Counted from the stretch's first letter, positions 53,167 through 62,407 are shown. The stretch is DNA of 64,000 bases from Jannaschia helgolandensis (GCF_900109285.1 NZ_FNZQ01000001.1:1145001-1209000); one strand, 5' to 3'. The notes: a model not told the origin generated them from the sequence alone. Program-made: numbers and translations.

Positions 53167-53195
53167 TGATGCGCCGCACGACCTGCGCCCGTCAA
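53167..53195 (-). promoter_or_regulatory. Candidate promoter of the riboswitch transcript
   Basis: On the minus strand, TTGACG (53195-53190) and GCATCA (53172-53167) are separated by 17 bases, and the predicted start about 7 bases on coincides with the riboswitch 5' end near 53160. The -35 element is a good match; the -10 is weak, as is common in this group. Confidence 0.4.
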
Positions 53196-53337
53196 GCGCG
53201 ATTGCGCCCTTTGTGGGTCATGATGCGACCCCAGATGTGGGATGCCCAGTGCATATGTTGTGGAGAACTTGCCTAAAGGGCCCCAAATCCTGCGGTCAGA
53301 CCTTGACGTGCCCGCCGGGCCGGGCGGAAAATCCGGT

Positions 53338-56300
53338 ATGCGGTTCTCTCGCCTTCGCCTGAACGGGTTCAAATCTTTCGTGGACCCTACCGACCTCGTC
53401 ATTGCCGACGGGCTGACCGGCGTCGTCGGTCCGAACGGCTGCGGCAAATCCAACCTTCTGGAGGCGCTGCGCTGGGTCATGGGCGAAAACCGCCCGACCG
53501 CCATGCGCGGTGGCGGAATGGAAGATGTGATCTTTGCGGGCGCGTCCTCCCGTCCCGCGCGCAATTTCGCCGAAGTGACACTGGCACTGGACAACGCGGA
53601 CCGGACCGCGCCCGCCGCCTTCAACGACGCCGATGCTCTGGACGTGGTGCGTCGGATCACGCGGGATGCCGGGTCGGCCTATAAGCTGAACGGCAGAGAT
53701 GTGCGGGCGCGCGACGTGCAGATGCTGTTCGCCGATGCCTCGACCGGGGCGCATTCCCCGGCGCTGGTGCGACAGGGACAGATTTCCGAGCTCATCAACG
53801 CCAAGCCGCAGAAACGGCGGCGTATTCTGGAAGAGGCCGCCGGGATTTCCGGTCTCTATCAGCGACGGCATGAGGCGGAGTTGAAGCTGAACGCGACCGA
53901 GGGAAACCTGACGCGCGTCGACGATGTGGTCGAACAACTGGCCACGCAGCTGGCGTCGTTGGCCCGGCAGGCGCGGCAGGCGGCGCGGTATCGCGAAATC
54001 GGCACGCAGTTACGGCATGCCGAAGGGCTGCTGCTCTATCGCCGCTGGCGCGAGGCCGAAGAAGCGCGGGCAGCGGCGGATGCGACGCTGCGCACCCGCC
54101 TGACCGAGGCGGCGGCGGCGGAACGGGTCGCGGTCGGGTCCGACACGGCGCGTCAGGCGGCCGAGGAAGCGATGCCGCCGCTGCGCGAGGAGGAGGCCGT
54201 GGCGGGTGCCGTTCTGCAGCGGCTGACCGTGCAGCGCGACACCCTGGCCGAGCGGGAACGGCAGGCGCGGGCGATGATCGAAGGGCTGGAGGCACGAATC
54301 GCGCAACTGATCGCGGATGCGGCCCGCGAAAGCACGCTGAACCGGGACGCGGGCGAGACGATTGCCCGGCTGGTGGCGGAACAGGCGGAATTGATTGCCG
54401 CCGCGGACGGCGAGGGGGCGGCGCAGACCGGGGCACAGTCCGAAGCCGAGGAGGCCGCGCGGGTTCTGTCAGCGCGCGAGGGGGAGTTGTCGACGCTGAC
54501 CGAAGATCTGGCGCGGCTGTCGGCGCGGCACCAATCGGTCACCCGGATGGCCGACGATGCCGACAAACGCGTGTCGCGGGTGGAGTCGGAGGCCGAAGCG
54601 GCGCGCGCGCAGGCCGATGCGGCGCGTGCAACCGTGGAGGAGGCGACGGCGCAGGCACAACAGGCCGCCGCCGACCAGAGCCGTGCGCAGGATGCCGCGA
54701 GTGCTGCCGAAGTTGCCACGACCGAGGCGGAAACCGCACGCGAAGCGGCGCAGGACGCCGAAGGCCATGCCCGCACCGAGCGGGCGGAGGCCGAGGGCGT
54801 GGCCAGCACACTGGGTGCGGAGGCAACGGCACTTGCCAAGATGCTGACCCGTGACACCGGAGAGGGCGAGCCGTTGCTGGATCGGCTGACGGTGACTCCG
54901 GGGTTCGAGGCAGCCTTGGGCGCGGCCTATGGCGACGATCTGCGGGCGTCGGAAATCGGCGCGGGCGACGAGGAGGAGGCCGGCTGGGCCATGCTGCCGC
55001 CCTATGACCGGGTGGCCGGGTTGCCGGACGGGATCGAACCGCTGGCCCGCTTTGTCGAATCGCCCGACGTGATGGCACGGAAGATGGGGCAGATCGGACT
55101 GGTCTCGCCCGATGAGGCGGCGCAGATGCAGCCCCGTCTGCAACCGGGGCAGACGCTGGTCTCGACTGATGGCGACCTGTGGCGCTGGGACGGGTATCGT
55201 GCCTCGGCCGATGCCGCGCCGTCGTCGGCGGCCCTGCGTCTGCAACAGGTGAACCGGCTGGCGTCCCTGCGGCAGGATCTGGAGGAGGCCGAGGCGCGCG
55301 CCGATGGAACGCGCGCCGCGCATGATGCGCTGGTCCTGACGCTGACCCGTCGCAAGGAGGCCGAGGCGCTGGCCCGCGATACACGCCGCGATGCCGATCG
55401 TGCGCTGACCGATGCGGGCCGTCGTCTGGCGCAGGCGGAAGGCGCGCGGGGGATGGCTGCGTCTCGGTTGGAGACGGCGCAGATGGCCGTTGCGCGCTTC
55501 GAATCCGAGATGCTGGAAGCCCGTGAAGCGCAGCGTGAGGCGGCAAGTGCACGGCGCGATCTGGCCCCGCTGGACGAGGCCCGCGCAGCCCTGGAGACGA
55601 TCCGTACCACGGTCGAGGCCGCGCGCATCGCAATGATGGCACGCCGCGCGCAGGCCGATGAATTGATGCGCGAGAGCGAGGTGCGGGCACGGCGGTTGGC
55701 GCAGGTCGAGAAGGATCTGGCATCCTGGCGGCTGCGTCTGGACAGCGCTGACAAACGGCTGGCCGAGCTGACCGAGCGGCGCAGGGCCTCGGAGGCGGAG
55801 CTGGCTACGGCGCTGGTGATGCCCGACGATCTGGCGCGGCAGCGCGACGATCTGGCCGCTGAAATCGCGAAGGCCAAAGCGCGGCGCGCGCAGGCGTCGG
55901 ATGCATTGGCGACGGGCGAGACGACGCTGCGCAACGCGCTGCAATCACTGCGGGATGCCGAGCGGCTGGCAGGCGAAGCGCGGGAGGCGCGGGCCCGGGC
56001 CGAGGCGCGAATGGATGCGGCACAGGAAACCCTCGCCTACGCCGAGGAGCGTATCGCGGAGGCGTTGGACTGCACACCGGCGGAGTTGTTGACCGCATTG
56101 GATGTGGACCCGGACGCCCTGCCGCCGGTCGAGGGGATCGAGACGCAGGTGAACGCGTTGAAACGGCAGCGCGATGCACTGGGGGCGGTGAACCTGCGGG
56201 CCGAAGAGGACGCGGCGGAGGTTCAGGGCGAACATGACCTGCTGGTTGCGGAGAAAGCCGACCTGGAACAGGCCGTGAGCGAATTGCGGGCGGGCATCGC

Positions 56301-56799
56301 GTCCCTGAACAAGGAGGGACGCCAGCGTTTACTGGATGCCTTCGAGACGGTGAATGCGAATTTCTCGACCCTGTTCCGGCACCTGTTTCAGGGCGGCGAG
56401 GCCAAGCTGGAACTGGTCGAATCTGACGATCCGCTGGAAGCCGGGCTGGAGATCATGTGCCAGCCGCCGGGCAAGAAGCTCTCGACGCTGAGCCTGTTGT
56501 CAGGGGGCGAGCAGACACTGACGGCACTGGCGCTGATTTTTGCGGTGTTTCTGGCGAACCCCGCGCCGATCTGCGTTCTGGACGAGGTGGATGCGCCGCT
56601 GGACGACGCCAACGTCACCCGGTTCTGCGATATGCTGGACGAGATGACGCGCCGGACCAATACGCGTTTCCTGATCATCACGCACCACGCCGTCACCATG
56701 GCGCGGATGGACCGCCTGTTCGGCGTGACGATGGTCGAACAGGGCGTCAGCCAACTGGTGTCGGTCGACCTGAAGAAGGCCGAGGCTCTGGTCGCCTGA
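53338..56799 (+). CDS. smc: Chromosome segregation protein SMC
   Basis: ATPase that organises and segregates the chromosome. The 1153 residues have an N-terminal head with Walker A 'GPNGCGKSN' (31-39), a long coiled coil (about 170-510 and 680-1020; Ala/Glu/Arg-rich), a hinge near 510-670, and a C-terminal head with the signature 'LSLLSGGEQTLTALAL' and Walker B 'ICVLDEVDAPLDDAN'. The length is normal. ATG 53338 is chosen by homology; the frame opens 32 codons earlier without support. It is divergent from the riboswitch and followed by a transglutaminase-like gene after 116 bases. Confidence 0.96.
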   Translation: MRFSRLRLNGFKSFVDPTDLVIADGLTGVVGPNGCGKSNLLEALRWVMGENRPTAMRGGGMEDVIFAGASSRPARNFAEVTLALDNADRTAPAAFNDADALDVVRRITRDAGSAYKLNGRDVRARDVQMLFADASTGAHSPALVRQGQISELINAKPQKRRRILEEAAGISGLYQRRHEAELKLNATEGNLTRVDDVVEQLATQLASLARQARQAARYREIGTQLRHAEGLLLYRRWREAEEARAAADATLRTRLTEAAAAERVAVGSDTARQAAEEAMPPLREEEAVAGAVLQRLTVQRDTLAERERQARAMIEGLEARIAQLIADAARESTLNRDAGETIARLVAEQAELIAAADGEGAAQTGAQSEAEEAARVLSAREGELSTLTEDLARLSARHQSVTRMADDADKRVSRVESEAEAARAQADAARATVEEATAQAQQAAADQSRAQDAASAAEVATTEAETAREAAQDAEGHARTERAEAEGVASTLGAEATALAKMLTRDTGEGEPLLDRLTVTPGFEAALGAAYGDDLRASEIGAGDEEEAGWAMLPPYDRVAGLPDGIEPLARFVESPDVMARKMGQIGLVSPDEAAQMQPRLQPGQTLVSTDGDLWRWDGYRASADAAPSSAALRLQQVNRLASLRQDLEEAEARADGTRAAHDALVLTLTRRKEAEALARDTRRDADRALTDAGRRLAQAEGARGMAASRLETAQMAVARFESEMLEAREAQREAASARRDLAPLDEARAALETIRTTVEAARIAMMARRAQADELMRESEVRARRLAQVEKDLASWRLRLDSADKRLAELTERRRASEAELATALVMPDDLARQRDDLAAEIAKAKARRAQASDALATGETTLRNALQSLRDAERLAGEAREARARAEARMDAAQETLAYAEERIAEALDCTPAELLTALDVDPDALPPVEGIETQVNALKRQRDALGAVNLRAEEDAAEVQGEHDLLVAEKADLEQAVSELRAGIASLNKEGRQRLLDAFETVNANFSTLFRHLFQGGEAKLELVESDDPLEAGLEIMCQPPGKKLSTLSLLSGGEQTLTALALIFAVFLANPAPICVLDEVDAPLDDANVTRFCDMLDEMTRRTNTRFLIITHHAVTMARMDRLFGVTMVEQGVSQLVSVDLKKAEALVA

Positions 56800-56915
56800 A
56801 CGCGCGCCTGATCCGGGGCGAATGCTGTTGCGGAAGCACCGCTGATCCGCGATGGCATGGAACGAATGTCGGTCCTGCGGATTGGCCTGCGTCGGACCGC
56901 GTTAGGAACCCCCCC

Positions 56916-57692
56916 ATGATCATCAATATCGAAGCTGCCCTGTCGTATGACTTCCCGGAGGCGACGGATCTGTTGTTGCAGGTCGAGGTCGCCCGCATGG
57001 CCGGGCAACTGGTCGAGGAGGATGCGCTGTTGACCACGCCGGTCGATGACTTCGTGCGCATCGGCGGCGAGGCGGCCCTGGGCACCCGCGCATGGATGCG
57101 GGCCGAAGGGCGGTTGGATGTGACCTACAGGGCGCGGGTCTCGGTCAATCGGCCCGATCCGATGCTCGACGATCTGGTCGCCAGCGCGCCACGAACCATG
57201 ACGTCCGAGGCGACATCCTTCCTGATGCCGTCGCGGTATTGCCCGTCCGACGAATTCAACGCTTTCGTCATGGCCGAGTTCGGGGAGATTTCGGGCGGGC
57301 CGCTGATCATCGCGATGCGCGACTGGATCATGGAATCGTTCACCTATGTGCCGGGGTCCAGCACGGCAGCCACAACGGCACGCGAAAGTTTCGTCAAACG
57401 TCAGGGGGTCTGCCGCGATTATGCCCACGTGCTGATCGCGCTGTCGCGGGCGGCAGGAATACCGGCCCGCATCGCGTCGGTCTATGCGCCCGATGTCGAC
57501 CCGCCCGATTTCCACGCCGTGGCCGAAATCTGGCTTGAAGGCGCATGGCATCTGGTCGATGCGACGGGCATGGCGCGGGCCAGCGAGATGGTGGTGATCG
57601 GAGTCGGTCGGGATGCGGCGGATGTATCCTTCCTGACGAGCTTCGGTCAGGCCGACATGCTGACGCAGACGGTGAATGTGCGGCTCGGCTGA
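56916..57692 (+). CDS. Transglutaminase-like cysteine protease-fold protein
   Basis: A 258-residue cytosolic protein with the papain-like transglutaminase core: Cys 166 in 'RQGVCRDYAH', His 200 in 'FHAVAEIWL', and Asp 215 in 'LVDATG', in normal order and spacing. The N-terminal half is a beta-rich domain common in bacterial members. Such proteins act as proteases or peptide ligases; the substrate is unknown. ATG 56916 is preceded only by a weak AGGA. The gene is convergent with the glycosyltransferase gene, stop to stop 4 bases. Confidence 0.88.
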   Translation: MIINIEAALSYDFPEATDLLLQVEVARMAGQLVEEDALLTTPVDDFVRIGGEAALGTRAWMRAEGRLDVTYRARVSVNRPDPMLDDLVASAPRTMTSEATSFLMPSRYCPSDEFNAFVMAEFGEISGGPLIIAMRDWIMESFTYVPGSSTAATTARESFVKRQGVCRDYAHVLIALSRAAGIPARIASVYAPDVDPPDFHAVAEIWLEGAWHLVDATGMARASEMVVIGVGRDAADVSFLTSFGQADMLTQTVNVRLG

Positions 57693-57696
57693 AGGT

Positions 57697-58539
57697 TCAG
57701 ACCAGCGCGTCCCATCCGAAATCGGCGCGCACGGCCTGCGCGTCCGCAGGCTTCAGTCGTGCACGGTTCAGTTGCACCAGCTTGCGGTCGAGTTTGCCGA
57801 TTTTCTGTCGATGGTTCTCGCCTGTGTTCATCACGTAGAATGCCGCCGGGAACGGCACCCGCGTTAGCGGCAGGCCCAGTGCCGCGGCACTTTTGCGGAA
57901 GTCGCGGTGCCCAGGCCGGTAGAAGTGGCATGCGACGTGCTCGAACCCGCGGTCGGTACGGAAATCGACGTAGATGGCTGCACTGGAGCCGCATTGTGCG
58001 ATAAACGGGCGGCGCAGCGGCGCCCACGGGCGGCGGGATGTAAGGACGCCGACGTCGCCGGTCTGCGCGTTGATCATGTAACCGTCGCGCAGCCAGTAGC
58101 CGCGTCCATTGTGATCGCGCCGCATCCACCCGACGAGATCGGGGTGGATCACATCGTCCGCGTCAAACGCAAAGAGATAGCCGTCCCCTTGCATATGGTC
58201 GGGCAGGGCATGGCAGAGGTATTCGACCTTGGGTTTCTTGTCGAAGCCTTCCACTGCCTGTTCGAAGGGCAGAAACCGGACACGGTCGTCGAAGTCGATG
58301 CCCTCGGGGCGGTCCTGCGAACAAATGAGCAGTCGCCAGTTCGGGTCTGTCTGCGCGCGCAGCGAAGCCACGGCGCGGGCGACGGTTCGGCTGACCGTGC
58401 CCCAGTCGTCGGCGAAGGCGCGTGACATGAGCGGGGCCGCGAAGACGACGAGGGGGTCGGACGAGACGGGCATGGGCCGGTAGGACTTTTTCCAGGCGGC
58501 AGCCCCGATATGGCTGTCGGCGGGGGCGATGTCGGTCAT
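57697..58539 (-). CDS. Glycosyltransferase family 2-like protein
   Basis: A 280-residue protein with a nucleotide-sugar transferase fold: 'SLRAQTDPNWRLLICSQDRP' near residue 58 and the metal-binding DxD 'FAFDADDVIHPDL' near residue 124. There is no membrane helix, so it may act at the cytoplasmic face. ATG 58539 overlaps the cobD stop (ATGA), so it is translated with cobD although no glycosylation step is known in this pathway. It could make a surface polysaccharide or modify a cofactor; the context is suggestive but unproven. Confidence 0.82.
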   Translation of the reverse strand: MTDIAPADSHIGAAAWKKSYRPMPVSSDPLVVFAAPLMSRAFADDWGTVSRTVARAVASLRAQTDPNWRLLICSQDRPEGIDFDDRVRFLPFEQAVEGFDKKPKVEYLCHALPDHMQGDGYLFAFDADDVIHPDLVGWMRRDHNGRGYWLRDGYMINAQTGDVGVLTSRRPWAPLRRPFIAQCGSSAAIYVDFRTDRGFEHVACHFYRPGHRDFRKSAAALGLPLTRVPFPAAFYVMNTGENHRQKIGKLDRKLVQLNRARLKPADAQAVRADFGWDALV

Positions 58540-59489
58540 GGCAGTCCTGTCCCGGTCAATGTCATCGTCGCAAACCTGAGCGCGACCTTGAAAAGCTCGA
58601 TCATTACGACCAGCAGCAGGGCACCGAACCATGTCCGCCATAGAACGGCAATGGCGGCGTCGATATCGTCTTCGTCAGCCTGTTTGCGTCCCGTCGGGTT
58701 GACCCAGGGAAAGTCCTGCATCCGGCTGCCGTAGCTGCGCGGCCCGGCCAGGGCGAGGTCCAGCAGGGGGGCAATCGCCGCTTCGGGCCAGCCCGCATTC
58801 GGGGAGCGGTGCTGCCGCGCGTCGTTGGGCACACGGTGCCAGTGGCGGAGGGCGAAATTGGATGCGAGAATGAGCAGGGCCGTCAGGCGCGCGGGGACCC
58901 AATTCATTACATCGTCGAGCCGGGCGGCGGCCCAGCCGAAGTCTTCATGCCGAGGGGTTCGGTAGCCGATCATACTGTCGGCGGTGTTGACGACTTTGTA
59001 GATCAGGATGCCGGGTAAGCCGCCGACAACGAACCAGAACGCGGGGGCCACGATGCCGTCGGACAGGTTCTCGGCTGCACTTTCGATAGCGGCGCGGGCA
59101 ATCTGATCTTTGTCCATGTCCGATGTGTCGCGGCCGACGATTCTGGCAACGGCGATGCGCCCGGCCTCGGGGCTTTCGCGCAGGGCGGTGGCGACGGCAC
59201 GGACATGCTCGACCAGGCTCTTTTGTGCCAGCAGAACGGCGACGACGATTATTTCCAGCAGTCCGAAGTCGGGCAACGCCGCAATGATCCAACCCAGAAC
59301 GAAAGCGATGACCACCAGCAGGGCAATGGCGAGAATTCCCTTTGAGCGGCGCATCCCACCCCTGTTCAGCCGGTCGTCCAGTGTATCGACGGCAACGCCC
59401 ATCACGATTGTAGGATGTTTGACACGCGTCCAGAGCCATTCCGGTTCCCCGAAGATAGCATCGAGGATCATGGCGACGGGCAGGATCAT
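58536..59489 (-). CDS. cobD: Adenosylcobinamide-phosphate synthase (CobD/CbiB)
   Basis: Membrane enzyme that attaches (R)-1-amino-2-propanol phosphate to adenosylcobyric acid. The 317 residues include 'ILDAIFGEPEWLWTRVKHPT' near the start, 'RAAIESAAENLSDGIVAPAF' near residue 134, and 'NTADSMIGYRTPRHEDFGW' near 167, the conserved CobD/CbiB blocks, plus several hydrophobic helices. ATG 59489 overlaps the cobC stop. Named in the aerobic-pathway nomenclature; the Salmonella equivalent is CbiB. Confidence 0.95.
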   Translation of the reverse strand: MILPVAMILDAIFGEPEWLWTRVKHPTIVMGVAVDTLDDRLNRGGMRRSKGILAIALLVVIAFVLGWIIAALPDFGLLEIIVVAVLLAQKSLVEHVRAVATALRESPEAGRIAVARIVGRDTSDMDKDQIARAAIESAAENLSDGIVAPAFWFVVGGLPGILIYKVVNTADSMIGYRTPRHEDFGWAAARLDDVMNWVPARLTALLILASNFALRHWHRVPNDARQHRSPNAGWPEAAIAPLLDLALAGPRSYGSRMQDFPWVNPTGRKQADEDDIDAAIAVLWRTWFGALLLVVMIELFKVALRFATMTLTGTGLP

Positions 59490-60427
59490 GCAAGTGCCTT
59501 TTCCAGTTGATTCCACGCGTTCGGATGCGGCAGACCAAGGCGTAACCACTTATCAGAGTAGGGAAAAACCCGGCTCCAGATGTTGTTCTGCGCAAGATGG
59601 TCCTGCATCTTCCTGCAGTCGCCTACGTCATATAGCCGGAACAGGTCGGTGCCTCCGACAAGTGTTCCGTGTCGCGCCATCAAGGCGTCCAGTCGTATGG
59701 CATCGGCATGCAGAAGGGTTCGGGTCGTTGCAGCCCATTCGGTATCGCTGAGGGCTGCGGCCCCAATGGCCAGCGCGGGGCCGGAGACGGGCCATGGACC
59801 AAGGGCATCGCGCAGCGGAGTCAGCGTGTCAGGATGACCGATGGCGAAGCCCAGACGCAGGCCGGCCAGTCCCCAGAACTTGCCGAAACTTTTCAGGATA
59901 ACGCGGTTCGGGTCGGTGGCTGTCTGGACATGCGATGCCTCGGGGCAGACGTCGCAAAAGCTTTCGTCGATAATGGTCAGTCCGTCGCTGAATTCGTCGG
60001 ACGACCAGAGCCGTCCGTCCGGGTTGTTCGGATGCACCAACACGCGCGTCGTTCCATCCGGGTCGATCTTCCGGCCGGAGATCCGAAAGGCGGCGGCATG
60101 CTCGTTATAGGTCGGGGCGGGAATATCGACGGGCCCTGCAGGCGCAATCAGCGGTAGTCGCGCGATCAGGGCGGACGCGCCGGACGCGGCAAGGATGTCG
60201 GCTGTGTCCGGCACGGCCCAGAAGTCGCGGGCAGCAGCGGTCAGCGCCTCCTGTGCATCGCGATCCGGCAAGGTGGTCCATGCGTGGGCTGGCAAGTCGG
60301 GAATTGGATAGGCCACCGGGTTAATCCCGGTCGACAGGTCGAGCCATGTTTCCCGCGCCCCGCCCCAGCGGGTACACGCGGCGTCAAGGCCACCACCATG
60401 ATCCCGCAGGGGCTGCCCGCCTGGCAT
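59486..60427 (-). CDS. cobC: Threonine-phosphate decarboxylase (CobC)
   Basis: PLP enzyme that makes (R)-1-amino-2-propanol phosphate from L-threonine phosphate for the cobalamin nucleotide loop. The 313 residues have 'LDLSTGINPVAYPIPDLPAH' near residue 29, 'VHPNNPDGRLW' near 131, and the cofactor lysine K183 in 'KSFGKFWGLAGLRLG'. The fold matches HisC-like aminotransferases, but its position directly before cobD settles the role. ATG 60427 is six bases after the DUF1636 stop. The Salmonella name of the enzyme is CobD. Confidence 0.93.
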   Translation of the reverse strand: MPGGQPLRDHGGGLDAACTRWGGARETWLDLSTGINPVAYPIPDLPAHAWTTLPDRDAQEALTAAARDFWAVPDTADILAASGASALIARLPLIAPAGPVDIPAPTYNEHAAAFRISGRKIDPDGTTRVLVHPNNPDGRLWSSDEFSDGLTIIDESFCDVCPEASHVQTATDPNRVILKSFGKFWGLAGLRLGFAIGHPDTLTPLRDALGPWPVSGPALAIGAAALSDTEWAATTRTLLHADAIRLDALMARHGTLVGGTDLFRLYDVGDCRKMQDHLAQNNIWSRVFPYSDKWLRLGLPHPNAWNQLEKALA

Positions 60428-60433
60428 GTCAGA

Positions 60434-60799
60434 TTACTCTGTCAGGGGCGGATGGCGCGTCACGAAATGCCCCTTGATCGCTACTGGCCATTCGCGGAAC
60501 GGCACTACGCCCGTATCCGTCGCTGCATGCATCGCTGCATAGTCCACGATGCCCTGCGCCGCCTCGTTTGTAGGGTCGAACCGGCCGAGGGTATAGGCCA
60601 TCTTGCCGGTCGATTGCAGCGTGATGTTGCAGGCCCCGGAACATCCCATCAGGCAGGAATGGCGCCGCGTGGACACATTGTCCACGTTTGCCGCGGCGGC
60701 TTCGATCAGGCTGGCCAGTACCTCGCCGTCGGTCGCACCTGATGTGGCATTCCAGTCGTCGCGCTTGCAGGTGTCGCAGATGGTGATCGTAGTGGTCAT
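60434..60799 (-). CDS. Second DUF1636 family protein, upstream of cobC
   Basis: A 121-residue protein with cysteine clusters 'TICDTCKRDDW' near residue 7 and 'HSCLMGCSGACNITLQS' near residue 47, the DUF1636 layout with one extra Cys. It is the first gene of the DUF1636-cobC-cobD-glycosyltransferase operon, six bases before cobC, which strengthens the link between the family and cobalamin. The upstream non-coding 197 bases contain no canonical B12 box. The role is unknown; iron-sulphur or cobalt binding is plausible. Confidence 0.83.
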   Translation of the reverse strand: MTTTITICDTCKRDDWNATSGATDGEVLASLIEAAAANVDNVSTRRHSCLMGCSGACNITLQSTGKMAYTLGRFDPTNEAAQGIVDYAAMHAATDTGVVPFREWPVAIKGHFVTRHPPLTE

Positions 60800-60997
60800 G
60801 AAAGCTCCGGTTGGTGTGGCTTCTTGCGGCTTGCCACCGATAGCCCGGTCATGGCTTTGGGGCAATCGGAGAGGGGTCGGCGTAGGTTCGCCGAGGGTCA
60901 GACCGGGTCACACGAATTAACCTCCCGTTAAGAAATCGGGCGCAAGATTACGCAAGGGAAGGGGTTCCTGTGCGGCCAGACCGCGAAAGGTGACGTC

Positions 60998-61396
60998 ATG
61001 TTCAGACCCGGAAGGATGATTTTGGCCGTTGGCCCATGTTTTCGCAGTCATCGCGCGTTTCTGCGGGCAAGACAGGCATTGCGCGAAGAAGGAATGCGTC
61101 TGTTTGCGGCCCACAGCCAGGATGAAGCCGCGCTCTGGCTTTGCGAGGCGGCCCCGGCGGTCGTCCTGATTCACCTGGGTCTTGCAGATGGCAGCCCCCT
61201 GGCGGTCGCCGACTTCTGCGACTATCGCCGCCCCGATGCGCGGGTAATCCTGCTGGGCGGCGGGGGATTGGCTGCGGACGGATCGCTGTTCTGTCACGTC
61301 GGCAACGCGGCGGCCATTCTGCCCGCGCAGATCGAGGCGTCGGATCTGACCGCCCTTATTGCATTCCATGCGGGTGCCCGGCGCGAAGTCGCCTGA
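60998..61396 (+). CDS. Degenerate receiver-domain-like protein
   Basis: A 132-residue protein with the length and pattern of a response-regulator receiver domain: 'MILAVGPCFRSHRAFL' at the start, 'AAPAVVLIHLGLADGSPLAV' near residue 51, 'ARVILLGGGG' near 80, and 'AAAILPAQIEASDLTALI'. The phospho-acceptor Asp is replaced by His 59, the acidic pair near the start is absent ('AVGPC'), and the switch Lys is Ala. It therefore cannot work as an ordinary phosphorylated receiver. There is no output domain. AAAGG precedes ATG 60998. It could be a scaffold or a diverged cell-cycle protein. Confidence 0.7.
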   Translation: MFRPGRMILAVGPCFRSHRAFLRARQALREEGMRLFAAHSQDEAALWLCEAAPAVVLIHLGLADGSPLAVADFCDYRRPDARVILLGGGGLAADGSLFCHVGNAAAILPAQIEASDLTALIAFHAGARREVA

Positions 61397-61417
61397 CACT
61401 CTGACCAGATTTTCAGG

Positions 61418-62407
61418 TCATGAACGACCGGTCGCATCCCGCCCGTGCGGGGCCTGCCAGTCCAGAATCGGATTGATCGGGATGATCCTGTGCGGATTGA
61501 TGCTACTATGGCTGCAATGATAATGCCGCACGATGTGGGCCATATTCACGGTGTCCGCGATGCCCTGATACTGGAACATTTCGCGCGCATAACCCCAAAG
61601 GTTCGGATAATCGATCAGCCGCCTGCGATTGCATTTGAAGTGCAGGTGATAGACCGAATCGAACCGTACCAGCGTTACAAACAGCCGCCAGTCGGCCTCG
61701 GTCAGCCGATCCCCTGTAAGATAGCGGAGCCGACCCAACAGGTCCTCCAGCCAGTCGAGCGCCCCGAACAGCGTCGTGACCGCCTCGTCATAGGCGGTCT
61801 GGGTCGTGGCGAACCCCGCCTTGTAGACCCCGTTGTTGATGTCGGAATAGACGCGCGCGTTGATGCGGTCGATCTCGGGGCGCAGCTTTTCAGGATAGAA
61901 ATCCCGATCGTTGCCGGTCAGCCCGTCGAACGCCGAATTGAACATGCGGATGATATCCGCGGATTCGTTGGACACGATGGTGTCCGTCGCGGTGTCCCAC
62001 AGGACCGGCACCGTCACGCGGCCCGTTACGTCGGGTTTCGCGCGGACATAGATGTCGCGCAGGAACGGCAGGCCGAACAGGCGGTCGCCGGTTGTTCCAT
62101 GGTCGTCGGCCTGGAACGTCCAGCCGTCGGACAACATGACGGGATGCACCACGGACACTTGGATCAGGTCCTCAAGGCCTTTCAGCTTGCGAAAGATCAG
62201 CGTGCGGTGCGCCCAGGGGCAGGCAAGCGAGACATACAGATGATAACGCCCGGCCTCGGCTTTGAAACCGCCTTCGCCCGACGGGCCGGGGCTGCCGTCC
62301 GGTGTGATCCAGTTGCGGAACCCCGCGGTCGCACGGACGAACTTGCCGTCGGCCGGTTTCGGATCGTACTCGATATCATGCCATATGCCGTCGACAAGCT
62401 GTCCCAT
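61418..62407 (-). CDS. Glutathionyl-hydroquinone reductase (GST xi class)
   Basis: Reduces glutathionyl-hydroquinones to hydroquinones using glutathione. The 329 residues have the catalytic Cys 63 in 'SLACPWAHRTLIFRKLKGLE', the cis-Pro block 'VPVLWDTATDTIVSNESADI' near residue 133, and 'GDRLTEADWRLFVTLVRFD' near 231, as in YqjG/EcM4 proteins. The length is normal, and the ATG 62407 reading starts 'MGQLVDGIW', close to family members. It is convergent with the receiver-like gene. Confidence 0.93.
   Translation of the reverse strand: MGQLVDGIWHDIEYDPKPADGKFVRATAGFRNWITPDGSPGPSGEGGFKAEAGRYHLYVSLACPWAHRTLIFRKLKGLEDLIQVSVVHPVMLSDGWTFQADDHGTTGDRLFGLPFLRDIYVRAKPDVTGRVTVPVLWDTATDTIVSNESADIIRMFNSAFDGLTGNDRDFYPEKLRPEIDRINARVYSDINNGVYKAGFATTQTAYDEAVTTLFGALDWLEDLLGRLRYLTGDRLTEADWRLFVTLVRFDSVYHLHFKCNRRRLIDYPNLWGYAREMFQYQGIADTVNMAHIVRHYHCSHSSINPHRIIPINPILDWQAPHGRDATGRS

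Noticed and set aside
54469-55944. Long minus-strand ORFs within smc
   Set aside because: Antisense frames stay open because of high GC and biased codons; the products are Arg/Ser- or Gly/Arg-rich with no homology, while smc is clear.
60800-60996. Possible riboswitch before the DUF1636-cobC operon
   Set aside because: Some GCCAC-like words, but no AGCCAGGAGACC-type box and no ordered core.
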